From the NCBI GenBank assembly GCA_030615365.1, contig JAUWZM010000006.1, positions 1 to 57,957 of the forward strand: a DNA stretch of 57,957 nt, read 5' to 3'. Under the pieces are notes generated by a model. It was not told the DNA's origin and made no database searches. It saw only the letters and a program-made list of their open reading frames with translations. Below, piece after piece: positions 34,121-42,539 of the stretch. The stretch is from Candidatus Aerophobota bacterium. GTDB lineage: Bacteria; Aerophobota; Aerophobia; Aerophobales; B3-G15. A program made the translations under genes and the position numbers. Within the stretch, counting starts at the first letter, position 1. Each line of letters starts with the position of its first letter.

Positions 34121-35132
34121 TTAAAAGCTAAGTCTCTCCACAGCTTGCCTCAAATGTTCCTGAGCAAGATGAGCATACTTTTCTGTCATCATTACTGAGG
34201 AGTGTCCTAACAGCTTGCTCACCGTCAGGATATCCACGCCTTGCATAACTAAATGAGAGGCAAAGGTATGCCTAAGTGTGTGCAAATCTATATTCTTTAT
34301 TCCTACTTCCTTGCAAATCATTTTAAACCTTCTGTAAATAGAATGAGCAAAATCTGTCTTGGTTGCAAAGATATATCCTTGTCTGTCTTGCATTGCATTT
34401 AATATCCTATAAGCTATTTTATTCAAAGGGATCTCCCTTTCCTGTTTTGCCTTGGGAGACCAATCTTCTTTTGCTGTTATTCTTATTGTCCGTTTTTCCC
34501 AATTCACATCTTCCCAGGTGAGATGCCTTAATTCTCCTATTCTTAAACCTGTATTGAGCAGGAAAAGAATAATATCTTTCAGGTCGGGCACACATTCCCC
34601 AAGAAGCTGGTTTATTTCTTTTTTGCTCAGGAACCGGGGGAGCTTCTTTTTCATCACTCTGATATTACTTACTTCCTTTACAGGATTCTCTTTGATATAC
34701 TTCATTTTAATTGCGAAGTTAAATATAATATTCAGTACTTTCAACTCGTAATTTATGGTCTGATTTGCTATTTTATCAACCCTACTTTGTTTATATTTTT
34801 CAAGGAAAGCAGGGCTAATTTCGTGTAGATAATGGGGAGGATCCTCTGTGCTGGCAAGGTAATTTTTGAAATGTAAAATGACTTCCCGGTATCTTACAAC
34901 GGAACAGGGGGAAATGGTAATATTGATATGGTTAATATAATCTCGAAAGAGAGAAAGAATAGGTATTTTCTGAACCTGCAATCCTGTCCTTCCCTTTGCA
35001 ATCTGTACCTCTATATCTTTCAGAGCAAACTCGGCTATTTTTTTTTGAGTGACCTATCGCCTTCCTGATACGCTTCCCATGGACTCGATAATCAATATAC
35101 CAAATTTTGCCTATTTTTCTGATTATTCCCAT
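34121..35132 (-). pseudogene. Tyrosine recombinase/integrase, frameshifted in a poly-A tract
   Basis: The catalytic part (34121-34981 frame) is complete: R in NTGLRIGELRHLTWEDV, HTLRHTF (H-x-x-R), LGH and the nucleophile in MTEKYAHL. The N-terminal arm starts at ATG 35132 (MGIIRKIGKIWYIDYRVHGK) in another frame. The frames join at a run of nine A's (35038-35046); eight A's would give GHSKKIAEFALKDIEVQIAK continuously, about 336 residues. This may be a mutation, a sequencing slip or programmed slippage. It lies at the right end of the island and presumably integrated it. Confidence 0.85.
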
Positions 35133-35204
35133 AATTTCTTAGTCTTTGTATGGTCATAAGAATATAAAAATGTGCTCTGGTAAGGCTTTCGGCTCATAAA
35201 TATC

Positions 35205-35216
35205 GAACTACTTATT
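35205..35216. repeat. Candidate attR: gaactacttatt
   Basis: An exact match to 25153-25164, lying across the lptG stop codon and 72 bp from the integrase start. Confidence 0.5.
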
Positions 35217-36255
35217 CCATTCGGGTAGTTAAATATACTCCAAGTGCTAAAAAGATGAAATTAGGAATCCAAGCCGCTATTTCTGGGCTCACGATTCCAC
35301 CTTTTCCTATAGCTTTTAAAAAGGCCATTGACTCATAGTATCCAAAACTTATAATTAGTCCAAGAGCAAGACCTGCCCCTCTTCCACCTTTTCTTAAAAA
35401 AATGCCAAGAGGAATACTCATAAATATTAAAATAAAACTGGCAAAGGGAGAGGAATATTTAAAGTTAAGCTCTGTTTCCAAATCTAAGGTTTCAAATCCA
35501 CTTTTTTTGTAATTTTCAATATATTTTTTTAACTCTGATATGCTCATTTTATCTGGAGGAAAGTACTTTTTAGTAAAATAAGCTGGTTTCTGGTCTATAT
35601 CAAGAAATTTTTGATTAAAATAAATCTCTTTTAGTCTTTCTAACGAGTATTCTCTTCCCTGGTAAAGAGTCCATTTTCCATTTTCCCATTTTCCCTCCTT
35701 CGCTACAATTAAAGAAGAAGATTTTTTGTAAATCAGGATATCTCTCATATGGGCTTTTTCTAAATCAAAAGATCTAATATAAAAAATATAAGAGGGAGGG
35801 ACAGTGATAAAGATATTTTTCTGGACTTTTTCATTGGCTATCCCCATGAAACTTTTCTGTTTTAACTCATAAGAAAGCTGATTTGTTTGGAAAGTTAAAG
35901 TGTTGTCCAAAAACAGCATAGCAAAAGAGATAATTAATCCACAGGTAAAAATAGGGAAAAAACTCCGTTTGAGAGAAACACCACTGACTTGAATAGCTTG
36001 GGTTTGGTTGGTGCTTGCCAGGTAAATGATAGCAAACAGGCAAGAGATAACAACGGAAATGGGGCTAAGTAAAATCCAGAGGGAAGGAATTTGAAGAAGG
36101 TAATAGCTAACCAGAGAGGCAAATTCCGTTCCCTTTTTTAATCTACTTATAGAGGTAAAGAAATCTGTTAAAATAAAAATAGCCATAAAAAAGAAAATGA
36201 AAATAAAGTAAAATCTTAAAAATTCTTTGGTAACATATTTATCTATGATTTTCAT
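35212..36255 (-). CDS. lptG: Lipopolysaccharide export permease LptG
   Basis: 347 residues of the YjgP/YjgQ family: three TM helices, a large periplasmic beta-jellyroll segment (about 130-260), and three more TM helices. With LptF and an LptB ATPase encoded elsewhere it extracts lipopolysaccharide from the inner membrane. It starts 5 bp after lptF. Presence of LptFG argues for an outer membrane with LPS-like lipid. Confidence 0.9.
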   Translation of the reverse strand: MKIIDKYVTKEFLRFYFIFIFFFMAIFILTDFFTSISRLKKGTEFASLVSYYLLQIPSLWILLSPISVVISCLFAIIYLASTNQTQAIQVSGVSLKRSFFPIFTCGLIISFAMLFLDNTLTFQTNQLSYELKQKSFMGIANEKVQKNIFITVPPSYIFYIRSFDLEKAHMRDILIYKKSSSLIVAKEGKWENGKWTLYQGREYSLERLKEIYFNQKFLDIDQKPAYFTKKYFPPDKMSISELKKYIENYKKSGFETLDLETELNFKYSSPFASFILIFMSIPLGIFLRKGGRGAGLALGLIISFGYYESMAFLKAIGKGGIVSPEIAAWIPNFIFLALGVYLTTRME

Positions 36256-36260
36256 ATCAA

Positions 36261-37343
36261 TTACCTTCTGATAGCCTTTAGATTTAGCCAGACTCCTCCA
36301 GCTAACATTATAAAGTTAGGTATCCAGATAGCGAGAAATGGAGGTAGAGGCCCAACTCTGGCCAGAAAATCCCCAATTAAAAAAAGGATGTAGTATATAA
36401 CTATCACAATAAGACTTATTCCCAGGCTTATAGACTTGGCTCCTTTTTTTATTTTAATTCCCAGAGGAACAGCTAAAATTCCCATAAGAAGGGTTGCCAG
36501 GGGGATAGCTATTCTTCCCTGAAAATCGGCTCTTAGCCCTCTTCTTTCTTCTTCTCCCAGATTTTTTTCTTTTAATTTAACATTTATCTCTCTTAAGCTC
36601 ATTTCATAGCTACCCTTCTCTCTTTTTCCCTTTTTGTTAAGCTGGTTTTGAGGATAGATAATCTGCGTGTTAAATTCTCCTTTTTGAATTAGTTGATAAT
36701 TTTTATTGAATCTGTAAATAGTTACCTCTCTTAAGATCAACGTTTCATTTTTAACCTCTCCTTCCTTAGCCAATGTAATCTGGGGAAATAACTGTGCTTT
36801 TTGAGGAAGAGATTCATATAAAACTATCTCTTTCATCTGTTGGCTTTCTGGATTTAAATGGTGAGTATAAAATTTTCTTCCTTCTACATCAGTAATGGTA
36901 TTCTCCTTGATCTGCAAGGTTGGCCTCTGGAGAATAATTTGCTGATAGGTTTTGTAGTAAAGCTGGTTACAATAGGGAGTCAACCAAGCAGAAAAAAAAA
37001 GGGAAACTACACTAAGAAAAAAGGCAAGAGCAAAAATGGGAGATTCTAATTGAAGTAAACTTACCCCAGAGCTACGAAAGGCAATTATTTCCCCTTCGTA
37101 GCTCAAGCGACCAAAAACTAAGATTAAAGAAAAGAGAAGGGCAATGGGAATTATCATATTTAAATAAGAAGGAATGGTAAACAGGATTAATTTTCCTACT
37201 AAAAAAGGAGAAGCATTTTTTACAAATATCAGCTCTGTTAAATCAAAGATAATCCCCATGAATAAAATAAAATTAAAAAACAAAAGGCCAAAAACAAAAG
37301 GCCCCATCATTTCCTTTAATATATATCGGTGGATTATTTTCAT
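36261..37343 (-). CDS. lptF: Lipopolysaccharide export permease LptF
   Basis: 360 residues with the same layout as LptG. The start MKIIHRYILKEMMGPFVFGLLF and the GEIIAFRSSGVSLLQL coupling helix are typical of LptF. It is first in the lptFG unit. The upstream gap (37344-37671) holds only repeat sequence and no clear promoter for it was identified. Confidence 0.9.
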   Translation of the reverse strand: MKIIHRYILKEMMGPFVFGLLFFNFILFMGIIFDLTELIFVKNASPFLVGKLILFTIPSYLNMIIPIALLFSLILVFGRLSYEGEIIAFRSSGVSLLQLESPIFALAFFLSVVSLFFSAWLTPYCNQLYYKTYQQIILQRPTLQIKENTITDVEGRKFYTHHLNPESQQMKEIVLYESLPQKAQLFPQITLAKEGEVKNETLILREVTIYRFNKNYQLIQKGEFNTQIIYPQNQLNKKGKREKGSYEMSLREINVKLKEKNLGEEERRGLRADFQGRIAIPLATLLMGILAVPLGIKIKKGAKSISLGISLIVIVIYYILFLIGDFLARVGPLPPFLAIWIPNFIMLAGGVWLNLKAIRR

Positions 37344-37357
37344 CTTATATTAACTAT

Positions 37358-37619
37358 TCAGCCGTGGATTCACACGGATAAGCACAGATAGGTTCAAACA
37401 TGAGGAACCACAGACATTATTTTTAAAAGTTAACACCTCAGCCACTAAGTCACCAAGGCACAAAAAAGTGATATAAATTTATAATCTCGTTAATCTGTTA
37501 ATGCGTAGATGCGTTTTACTTATCAACTCATTTATGCATTCACGCATTTATCCTTGGTGTCTTCGTGTCTTGGTGGCAAAATTGTAACTAAAAAGAAATA
37601 TCAGCGTCAATCTGTGGCT
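37358..37619. repeat. Host-wide intergenic repeat, mosaic copy
   Basis: The first block (ttcagccgtggattcacacg...ggttcaaac, 37358-37400) and last block (37601-37619) match, in inverted orientation, the two blocks at 16384-16545. Between them are phrases such as cttcgtgtcttggtggc and cgcatttat that recur at 56235-56292. It fills the gap between lptF and the next operon. Confidence 0.7.
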
Positions 37620-37671
37620 GAATGATTACATTCTACTTAGCTTGTTCTGCATTGTCAATTTTTTCTCGCTC

Positions 37672-37700
37672 TTGACCTATCAGATAAAATCATCTATAAT
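37672..37700 (+). promoter_or_regulatory. Sigma70-type promoter of the 37728-39481 operon
   Basis: TTGACC at 37672-37677, 17-bp spacer, TATAAT at 37695-37700. It points to the membrane-protein operon starting at 37728, leaving a very short leader. Confidence 0.8.
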
Positions 37701-37727
37701 CTAAAGAAAATTTGCAAGGTTTAAAAA

Positions 37728-38279
37728 ATGATGGAATTATGGAATATCTTAGGATTGATAAGTCTTTTTGGGTTTGTTGTCTTAGCTATTTTTTCAGTAG
37801 TTATACCTCTCACTGTACAGAAAAAGCCTGACTTTTATGTAATAGGTGCAGGGATTTTTCTCTTGATTTTTATAGGAAGTACTGTCTTTTTCCCTGGAGA
37901 AAAGAAAATTGCTAAGGAGGTTGGTGTTCCTCAAAAAATATACTCCTTAGGCTTAGAAAGCGAAAAAAATGGAACTTTTGATAGAGCAAAGAAATATTAT
38001 GAAATAGTTCTGGGAATAGATCCTGAAAATGAAAAAGCTGCCAAGAGGCTTGAGCTTATAGGAAGAAGGGAGATAGTCCTTACTTTTTTGGAACGAGGAA
38101 AAAAACTAATGCTGAGGGGCAAATTTGTCCAGGCTCTGGTAAAATTGAAAATGGCGGAAAGTATTGCTTCTGGCCTGGACGTACTGAAGGATGCCCCTCC
38201 TCTAAAAGACAAAATAAAACAACAGATCAAAAGGACTCAAGAGTCTATGAGTGAAAAGAAAAATGGATTTTCTCACTAA
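37728..38279 (+). CDS. Membrane protein with TPR-like domain
   Basis: 183 residues: two TM helices (about 7-30 and 38-57), then a cytoplasmic or periplasmic region with at least one TPR (SEKNGTFDRAKKYYEIVLGIDPENEKAAKRL) and a second degenerate one (FLERGKKLMLRGKFVQALVKL). It probably scaffolds other proteins; the partner is unknown. It overlaps the next gene. Confidence 0.65.
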   Translation: MMELWNILGLISLFGFVVLAIFSVVIPLTVQKKPDFYVIGAGIFLLIFIGSTVFFPGEKKIAKEVGVPQKIYSLGLESEKNGTFDRAKKYYEIVLGIDPENEKAAKRLELIGRREIVLTFLERGKKLMLRGKFVQALVKLKMAESIASGLDVLKDAPPLKDKIKQQIKRTQESMSEKKNGFSH

Positions 38280-38721
38280 AATTTATGTAAGGCATATCTT
38301 AAAGCGAGACAGGGAAGCCTCTTTTTTTTCTTTTCTTTTTTTTCTATTAACCATTCTTACCTCTCGATTAATAGTAATGTGGGTAGAAGCGGGAAGGCCT
38401 TTGCTTAAATTTTTTATAGTGTATGATTATCATATTCATCATTTTTACCTGGGTATATTTCTTCTCATTGTCTCCAACTGGCTATCTTTAGCAAGAAATA
38501 AAAATGAATGGGGGCGAGAAATAAAAATACTAAATAGCATCTTATTTGGAATAGGATTAGGATTCATAACTGATGAGTTTAGTTTGCTTTTAACCATGGA
38601 ATTCGATATGAAGGGAGATTACTGGGCTCCTCATTCCTATTATCTTATGGTGCTGCTAAGCGGGATATTCGTTTCCATGTTGCTTTTTAAGAAAAAAGAA
38701 AGAGAAATTTATGAAAAATAA
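38263..38721 (+). CDS. Small integral membrane protein with YHIHHFY motif
   Basis: About 152 residues with four predicted TM segments. The motif DYHIHHFYLGI near residue 53 and a downstream DEF...MEFDMKGDYWAPHSYY segment recall small membrane proteins of unknown role found in many bacteria and archaea. ATG 38263 is preferred over the GTG at 38251. The three histidines in one helix could bind metal, but this is speculation. Confidence 0.6.
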   Translation: MDFLTKIYVRHILKRDREASFFSFLFFLLTILTSRLIVMWVEAGRPLLKFFIVYDYHIHHFYLGIFLLIVSNWLSLARNKNEWGREIKILNSILFGIGLGFITDEFSLLLTMEFDMKGDYWAPHSYYLMVLLSGIFVSMLLFKKKEREIYEK

Positions 38722-39481
38722 ACCATCGGCGGGTAAGGTTACCAAATTTTGTTTAAGCAATGCGTATAATAACATCGGAAAGATTATTCTTGCTAATTTA
38801 GCCTGGACAGTTTGCTTCATTCCCTGTCTTCTCATCGGGATGCAGATCAGACAAAACTTCTCTCCTTTAACATTTTTGGCTTTGGTGGTTAGTTTTCTAC
38901 TAACCGCACCTATCCTGGGAGGAATGTTTTATCTATCTCAAAAAATCGTCTTGAACGATCCTTACGTAGGAATGGGGGATTTTTTCACTGGGATCAAAAA
39001 ATACTGGGGAAAAAGCCTACTTCTGCTTATCATTTCTTTACTCATCCCTGCACTCATTGTAGGAGCGCTGATCTTTTATGGTCAGGTAGCAAAAACTCAA
39101 TCCATGGGTATTATTTTATGGGTTATAAGCCTTTGGTGTCTTATTTTCTTCTTATTGACACAGATTTACTTTTTCCCCCTTATGATTACTCAAAAAATGA
39201 AATTTGGGGCAATTTTAAAAACCTCCCTGCTTTTAGCCTTAGACAACCCTGGATTTACAGTGATAATTGTTTTAGTGGAGCTTGCATTCCTACTTCTCTT
39301 TTCTTTCACTGGAATTATTTTTATTGGGGGTGTCAGTACAATTTGCTTGCTTCAGACCAATGCCTTCGCTGAACTTTCCCAGAAGTATACTGGAGAGATA
39401 ATAAGAAAAGAGAGAAAGGGAGAGAGAAAAAATATAAGACAACTCTTTCGAGAAATTTTCACACCATGGAGATACGACTAA
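38711..39481 (+). CDS. YesL-like (DUF624) multi-pass membrane protein
   Basis: 256 residues, about six TM helices, with family-like LSNAYNNIGKIILANLAWTV and APILGGMFYLSQKI. YesL-type proteins are common near sugar ABC systems but have no established function. It overlaps the preceding gene by 11 bp. The 284-bp gap that follows holds a short repeat (39568-39602) and nothing else evident. Confidence 0.65.
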   Translation: MKNKPSAGKVTKFCLSNAYNNIGKIILANLAWTVCFIPCLLIGMQIRQNFSPLTFLALVVSFLLTAPILGGMFYLSQKIVLNDPYVGMGDFFTGIKKYWGKSLLLLIISLLIPALIVGALIFYGQVAKTQSMGIILWVISLWCLIFFLLTQIYFFPLMITQKMKFGAILKTSLLLALDNPGFTVIIVLVELAFLLLFSFTGIIFIGGVSTICLLQTNAFAELSQKYTGEIIRKERKGERKNIRQLFREIFTPWRYD

Positions 39482-39567
39482 AAGGTTCTGATAAAGAAGC
39501 ACTATAATCAAAAGTATAGTGCAGAATAAGGCAAAACCTACCAAGCTTATCTTCAAACTAAAGATAA

Positions 39568-39602
39568 TCTCTGCATTTTCTGTGGCTAAGTTTTGGCAAT
39601 GC
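39568..39602. repeat. Short intergenic repeat, copy 1 (taagttttggcaat)
   Basis: ctctgcattttctgtggcta followed by agttttggcaat is nearly the same as 53980-54010. Both stand upstream of a plus-strand membrane-protein gene. It is one of the small dispersed repeats of this genome. Confidence 0.6.
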
Positions 39603-39765
39603 CCAAAAGAGCAAAGGGAATATTTTAAAGTATCGGCATTTCAATAATCTACAATAATCATTGGTTTTTATCCAGACTACAGGATTTTAAATTTGAACTT
39701 GCTAAGAGCTAAGAATTATGAGTTAATATGGACTACCAGACTACTAGACTATATGGACTATCTTG

Positions 39766-40668
39766 ATGATTAACTTTATTAGTCTCATTGGATTAGGCCT
39801 TATTGTCGGTACCCTTTCAGGATTGTTTGGCGCAGGAGGTGGTTTTCTGCTTGTACCTATGCTAAACGTAATTTTTAATATTCCTTATAACATCGCTGTG
39901 GGTAGCAGTCTGGCCCAAATGGTAGGAACATCTGCTGCAGCCAGCTTCAAACATAGATGTTATGGACACATAGACTATAAGCTCGCTGGTCTTACCTTGT
40001 TGGGTTCGATAGCAGGAGCAGAACTGGGAGCACGAGTTCTGATGTGGCTAAAGGGATTGGGAGTTATTACAATTCATGGTCATTCGATGAGTAAAATGTA
40101 CCTTTGGGTAAATATCATTTATATTCTCCTTCTCCTCCTTGTAGGAATTTCTATGTTTATCGAAAGTAGCAAGGCAAAGAAGAGACCTCCTCAAGGAGGA
40201 GTGGTGGAAAGCAAATTTTCCCGAAAAATTCAAAGTATAAAAATTCCACCAAACATTTCCTTGCCTATTTCTAAGATAAATTCTATTTCTATCTGGAGTT
40301 TAATTGGTCTGGGATTCGGAGTGGGAATACTCTCTGGGCTCTTAGGAGTAGGAGGAGGTTTTGTTATGAGTCCTTCTTTGATTTACTTAATTGGGGTTCC
40401 CACGAGTATAGCTATAGGAACAAGTCTTTTTCAAATTATGTTCACCTCAGGATATGGCGCCTTAACTCATTTTTTAAAGGGCAATGTAAATTTTCTACTG
40501 ATGGCCTACATTTTAGCTGGTTCCCTAATTGGCTCTCAATTTGGGGCTATATTAAACAAGAAGCTAAGGGGAGCTCATGTACGATACTACTTTTCCCTGG
40601 TTATCTTTATCGTTATAGGGATTATCTTAGTTAAGTTCTTTTTTAATATTGGCTACCTGGAAGGTTAA
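39766..40668 (+). CDS. TauE/SafE-family sulfite/anion exporter-like permease
   Basis: About 300 residues, eight TM helices in two repeats, each starting with a GLxxGxLSGLxGxGGG motif (GLIVGTLSGLFGAGGGFLL near 12, GFGVGILSGLLGVGGGFV near 185). Family members move sulfite, sulfoacetate or other small anions across the inner membrane. The ribosome site is weak and the start could be TTG 39763. Confidence 0.88.
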   Translation: MINFISLIGLGLIVGTLSGLFGAGGGFLLVPMLNVIFNIPYNIAVGSSLAQMVGTSAAASFKHRCYGHIDYKLAGLTLLGSIAGAELGARVLMWLKGLGVITIHGHSMSKMYLWVNIIYILLLLLVGISMFIESSKAKKRPPQGGVVESKFSRKIQSIKIPPNISLPISKINSISIWSLIGLGFGVGILSGLLGVGGGFVMSPSLIYLIGVPTSIAIGTSLFQIMFTSGYGALTHFLKGNVNFLLMAYILAGSLIGSQFGAILNKKLRGAHVRYYFSLVIFIVIGIILVKFFFNIGYLEG

Positions 40669-40708
40669 ATGCCCCTCCATCTGGATTTATTCCATCTTTT
40701 ACCCACAG

Positions 40709-41344
40709 TTACAACTCTTCTTTATGCATTAGGTAGTACGTCAGGTTCTCAAGTTCCACAGCTATATCAACTGTCCTGACCTTCACATCTTCCGGGATAT
40801 TTATATACCAAGGAGAAAAATTCAAAATTGCTTCAATCCCTGCCTTTGTTAATTTATTAGCTATTTCCTGTGCAGCCAAAGCAGGAGTAGCAATAATGGC
40901 AATTCTAATTCTTTTCCTTCTTATTATCATCTCAATTTGGGAAATATTCTCAATTCTTATGCCCTTGTATATCCTACCTATTTTCTTTGGATCACTGTCA
41001 AAGGCAACGGAAATTTGAAAGCCAAACTCCTCAAAACCTGGATAGTTAAGCAAAGCTGAGCCAAGTCTTCCCATCCCAATCAAAGCTATTTGCCATTTTC
41101 TGTATAATCCCAGAGCAAATTCAATCTCAGAGATAAGAAACTTCACATTATAGCCTACCCCTCTTGTTCCAAAATCCCCAAAGTAAGAAAGATCCTTTCT
41201 TACTTGAGCTGCAGAAACATAAATATTTTTAGATAATTCATCGGAGGATACTGTTTCCATTCCCTCCTTAGCTAAATAATTCAGATTACGTAGATATAAA
41301 GAGAGTCGCTTGATGCTTTCCCATGGAACTCGTATCTTTTTCAT
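40709..41344 (-). CDS. rex: Redox-sensing transcriptional repressor Rex
   Basis: 211 residues: winged-helix DNA-binding domain with [33 protein letters not shown], then a Rossmann domain with [15 protein letters not shown]. Rex senses the NADH/NAD+ ratio and represses fermentation and respiration genes. A monocistronic unit here. Confidence 0.95.
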   Translation of the reverse strand: MKKIRVPWESIKRLSLYLRNLNYLAKEGMETVSSDELSKNIYVSAAQVRKDLSYFGDFGTRGVGYNVKFLISEIEFALGLYRKWQIALIGMGRLGSALLNYPGFEEFGFQISVAFDSDPKKIGRIYKGIRIENISQIEMIIRRKRIRIAIIATPALAAQEIANKLTKAGIEAILNFSPWYINIPEDVKVRTVDIAVELENLTYYLMHKEEL

Positions 41345-41443
41345 TTTTTTACCGACCTAGGTTCTATTTTGATTGACAGTTTAGTTTTTTCCTAAAAATC
41401 TTCCTCTTTTGTGCCATTAACAAGCTTGCCAAAGGAAGGTATG

Positions 41444-41475
41444 AGATTGCTTCGCTCTTGTAATGACAAGCAAGG
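41444..41475. repeat. REP-like intergenic repeat (gagattgcttcgctc type)
   Basis: gagattgcttcgctcttgta followed by atgacaagcaagg lies in the 194-bp gap between pgpA and rex. It resembles the segment inside mod at 3761-3791. Confidence 0.45.
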
Positions 41476-41538
41476 AATCTCAGATCAAAAAAATTTTCAG
41501 CAAATTCATTATCTTCAGGTGAATAATTTTTCTTGATC

Positions 41539-41997
41539 CTACCAGCCCATCATGGAGATTATAACCCACAATACAAGATTAGCCAAAACTCCGGCACCCA
41601 AGTCATCTAACATTACTCCCCATCCTTTGGGAAGTTTGCCAATTCGATCAATTTTAAAAGGCTTAATCATATCAAATAATCGAAAAAGAATAAATCCAAT
41701 GATAAGAAAACGCCAGGAGAAGGGAAAGAAAAGCATGCTCATTAAAAACCCTCCCACCTCATCAATGACAATACGGGAGGAGTCCTTCACCTTCAAATAT
41801 TCCTCGCATTTTCCAGAAATCCATATGCCTGCTCCTAAAATAATAATTAAAACAGCGGCCTGGGATAAAAAACCAGGGAAAACTGCCCAGATTAATAGGT
41901 ATAAAATTACCCCCCACAAACTACCTATAGTTCCTGGAATAAAAGGAGAATACCCCACCCCTAGACCTGTGCCAATAGCAAGAATAACCTTTTTCAT
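41539..41997 (-). CDS. pgpA: Phosphatidylglycerophosphatase A
   Basis: 152 residues of the PgpA family: GTGLGVGYSPFIPGTIGSLWG at the start, DEVGGFL near 80 and DDLGAGVLANL near 133, with four TM helices. It dephosphorylates phosphatidylglycerol phosphate, the product of the PgsA encoded by the overlapping upstream gene (4-bp overlap). Confidence 0.92.
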   Translation of the reverse strand: MKKVILAIGTGLGVGYSPFIPGTIGSLWGVILYLLIWAVFPGFLSQAAVLIIILGAGIWISGKCEEYLKVKDSSRIVIDEVGGFLMSMLFFPFSWRFLIIGFILFRLFDMIKPFKIDRIGKLPKGWGVMLDDLGAGVLANLVLWVIISMMGW

Positions 41998-42539
41998 TTT
42001 AAATAATTCCTTCCTTTTGATGCATACTGAATTCCAGAAATAACAGTCAAGAAAACAGCTATACCTAAACTTGCCCAGGCTATCTTACCTAAGGTAATCT
42101 GAATGGATGCCTCTGTCCAAAGCAAGGATACAAAAATAATAAAAACTGCTGTGTACTCTGCCACTGTTTTTAATTTAGCGATAGGACTGGCAGCCAAAAC
42201 AATTTTATGGTAAGCTAACTCTACTCTCAACCCCATCACTAAAAAGTCTCTACTCATAATAATTATCACCATCCAAAAGGGGATAAGGCGAAGATAAACA
42301 AAACAGATAAGAGCGCTGTAAATCAAAATTTTATCAGCTACGGGATCAATTATCTTTCCTGTATTGGATACCTCATTTCTCTTGCGAGCTAACCAACCAT
42401 CAAGCCAATCAGAGAAAGATGCTACTATAAAAATTAAAAGCGAAAATATCTTGCCAATATTATCGCCAAAAAACAAAAAAAATACAAAAGGAACAACAGC
42501 AGCTATTCGAAAAATAGTTATCTTATTGGCTAAACTCAT
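41994..42539 (-). CDS. pgsA: CDP-diacylglycerol--glycerol-3-phosphate 3-phosphatidyltransferase
   Basis: 181 residues with the CDP-alcohol phosphotransferase signature DGWLARKRNEVSNTGKIIDP followed by VADK, all acidic residues in place. It makes phosphatidylglycerol phosphate in the inner membrane. It overlaps ftsK upstream and pgpA downstream by 4 bp each, so two successive lipid steps are co-transcribed. Confidence 0.93.
   Translation of the reverse strand: MSLANKITIFRIAAVVPFVFFLFFGDNIGKIFSLLIFIVASFSDWLDGWLARKRNEVSNTGKIIDPVADKILIYSALICFVYLRLIPFWMVIIIMSRDFLVMGLRVELAYHKIVLAASPIAKLKTVAEYTAVFIIFVSLLWTEASIQITLGKIAWASLGIAVFLTVISGIQYASKGRNYLK

Larger units (their letters stand above)
25165..35204. 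mobile_element. Probable integrated genomic island
   Basis: This is the block between the dcw cluster and the LptFG operon. It carries a tyrosine recombinase gene within 75 bp of its right end, HU, a TIR protein, an AAA/TOPRIM pair, small secreted and hypothetical proteins, and several decayed genes. A 12-bp direct repeat marks both ends. The conserved genes outside it are core genes. The boundary choice is inferred. Confidence 0.6.
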
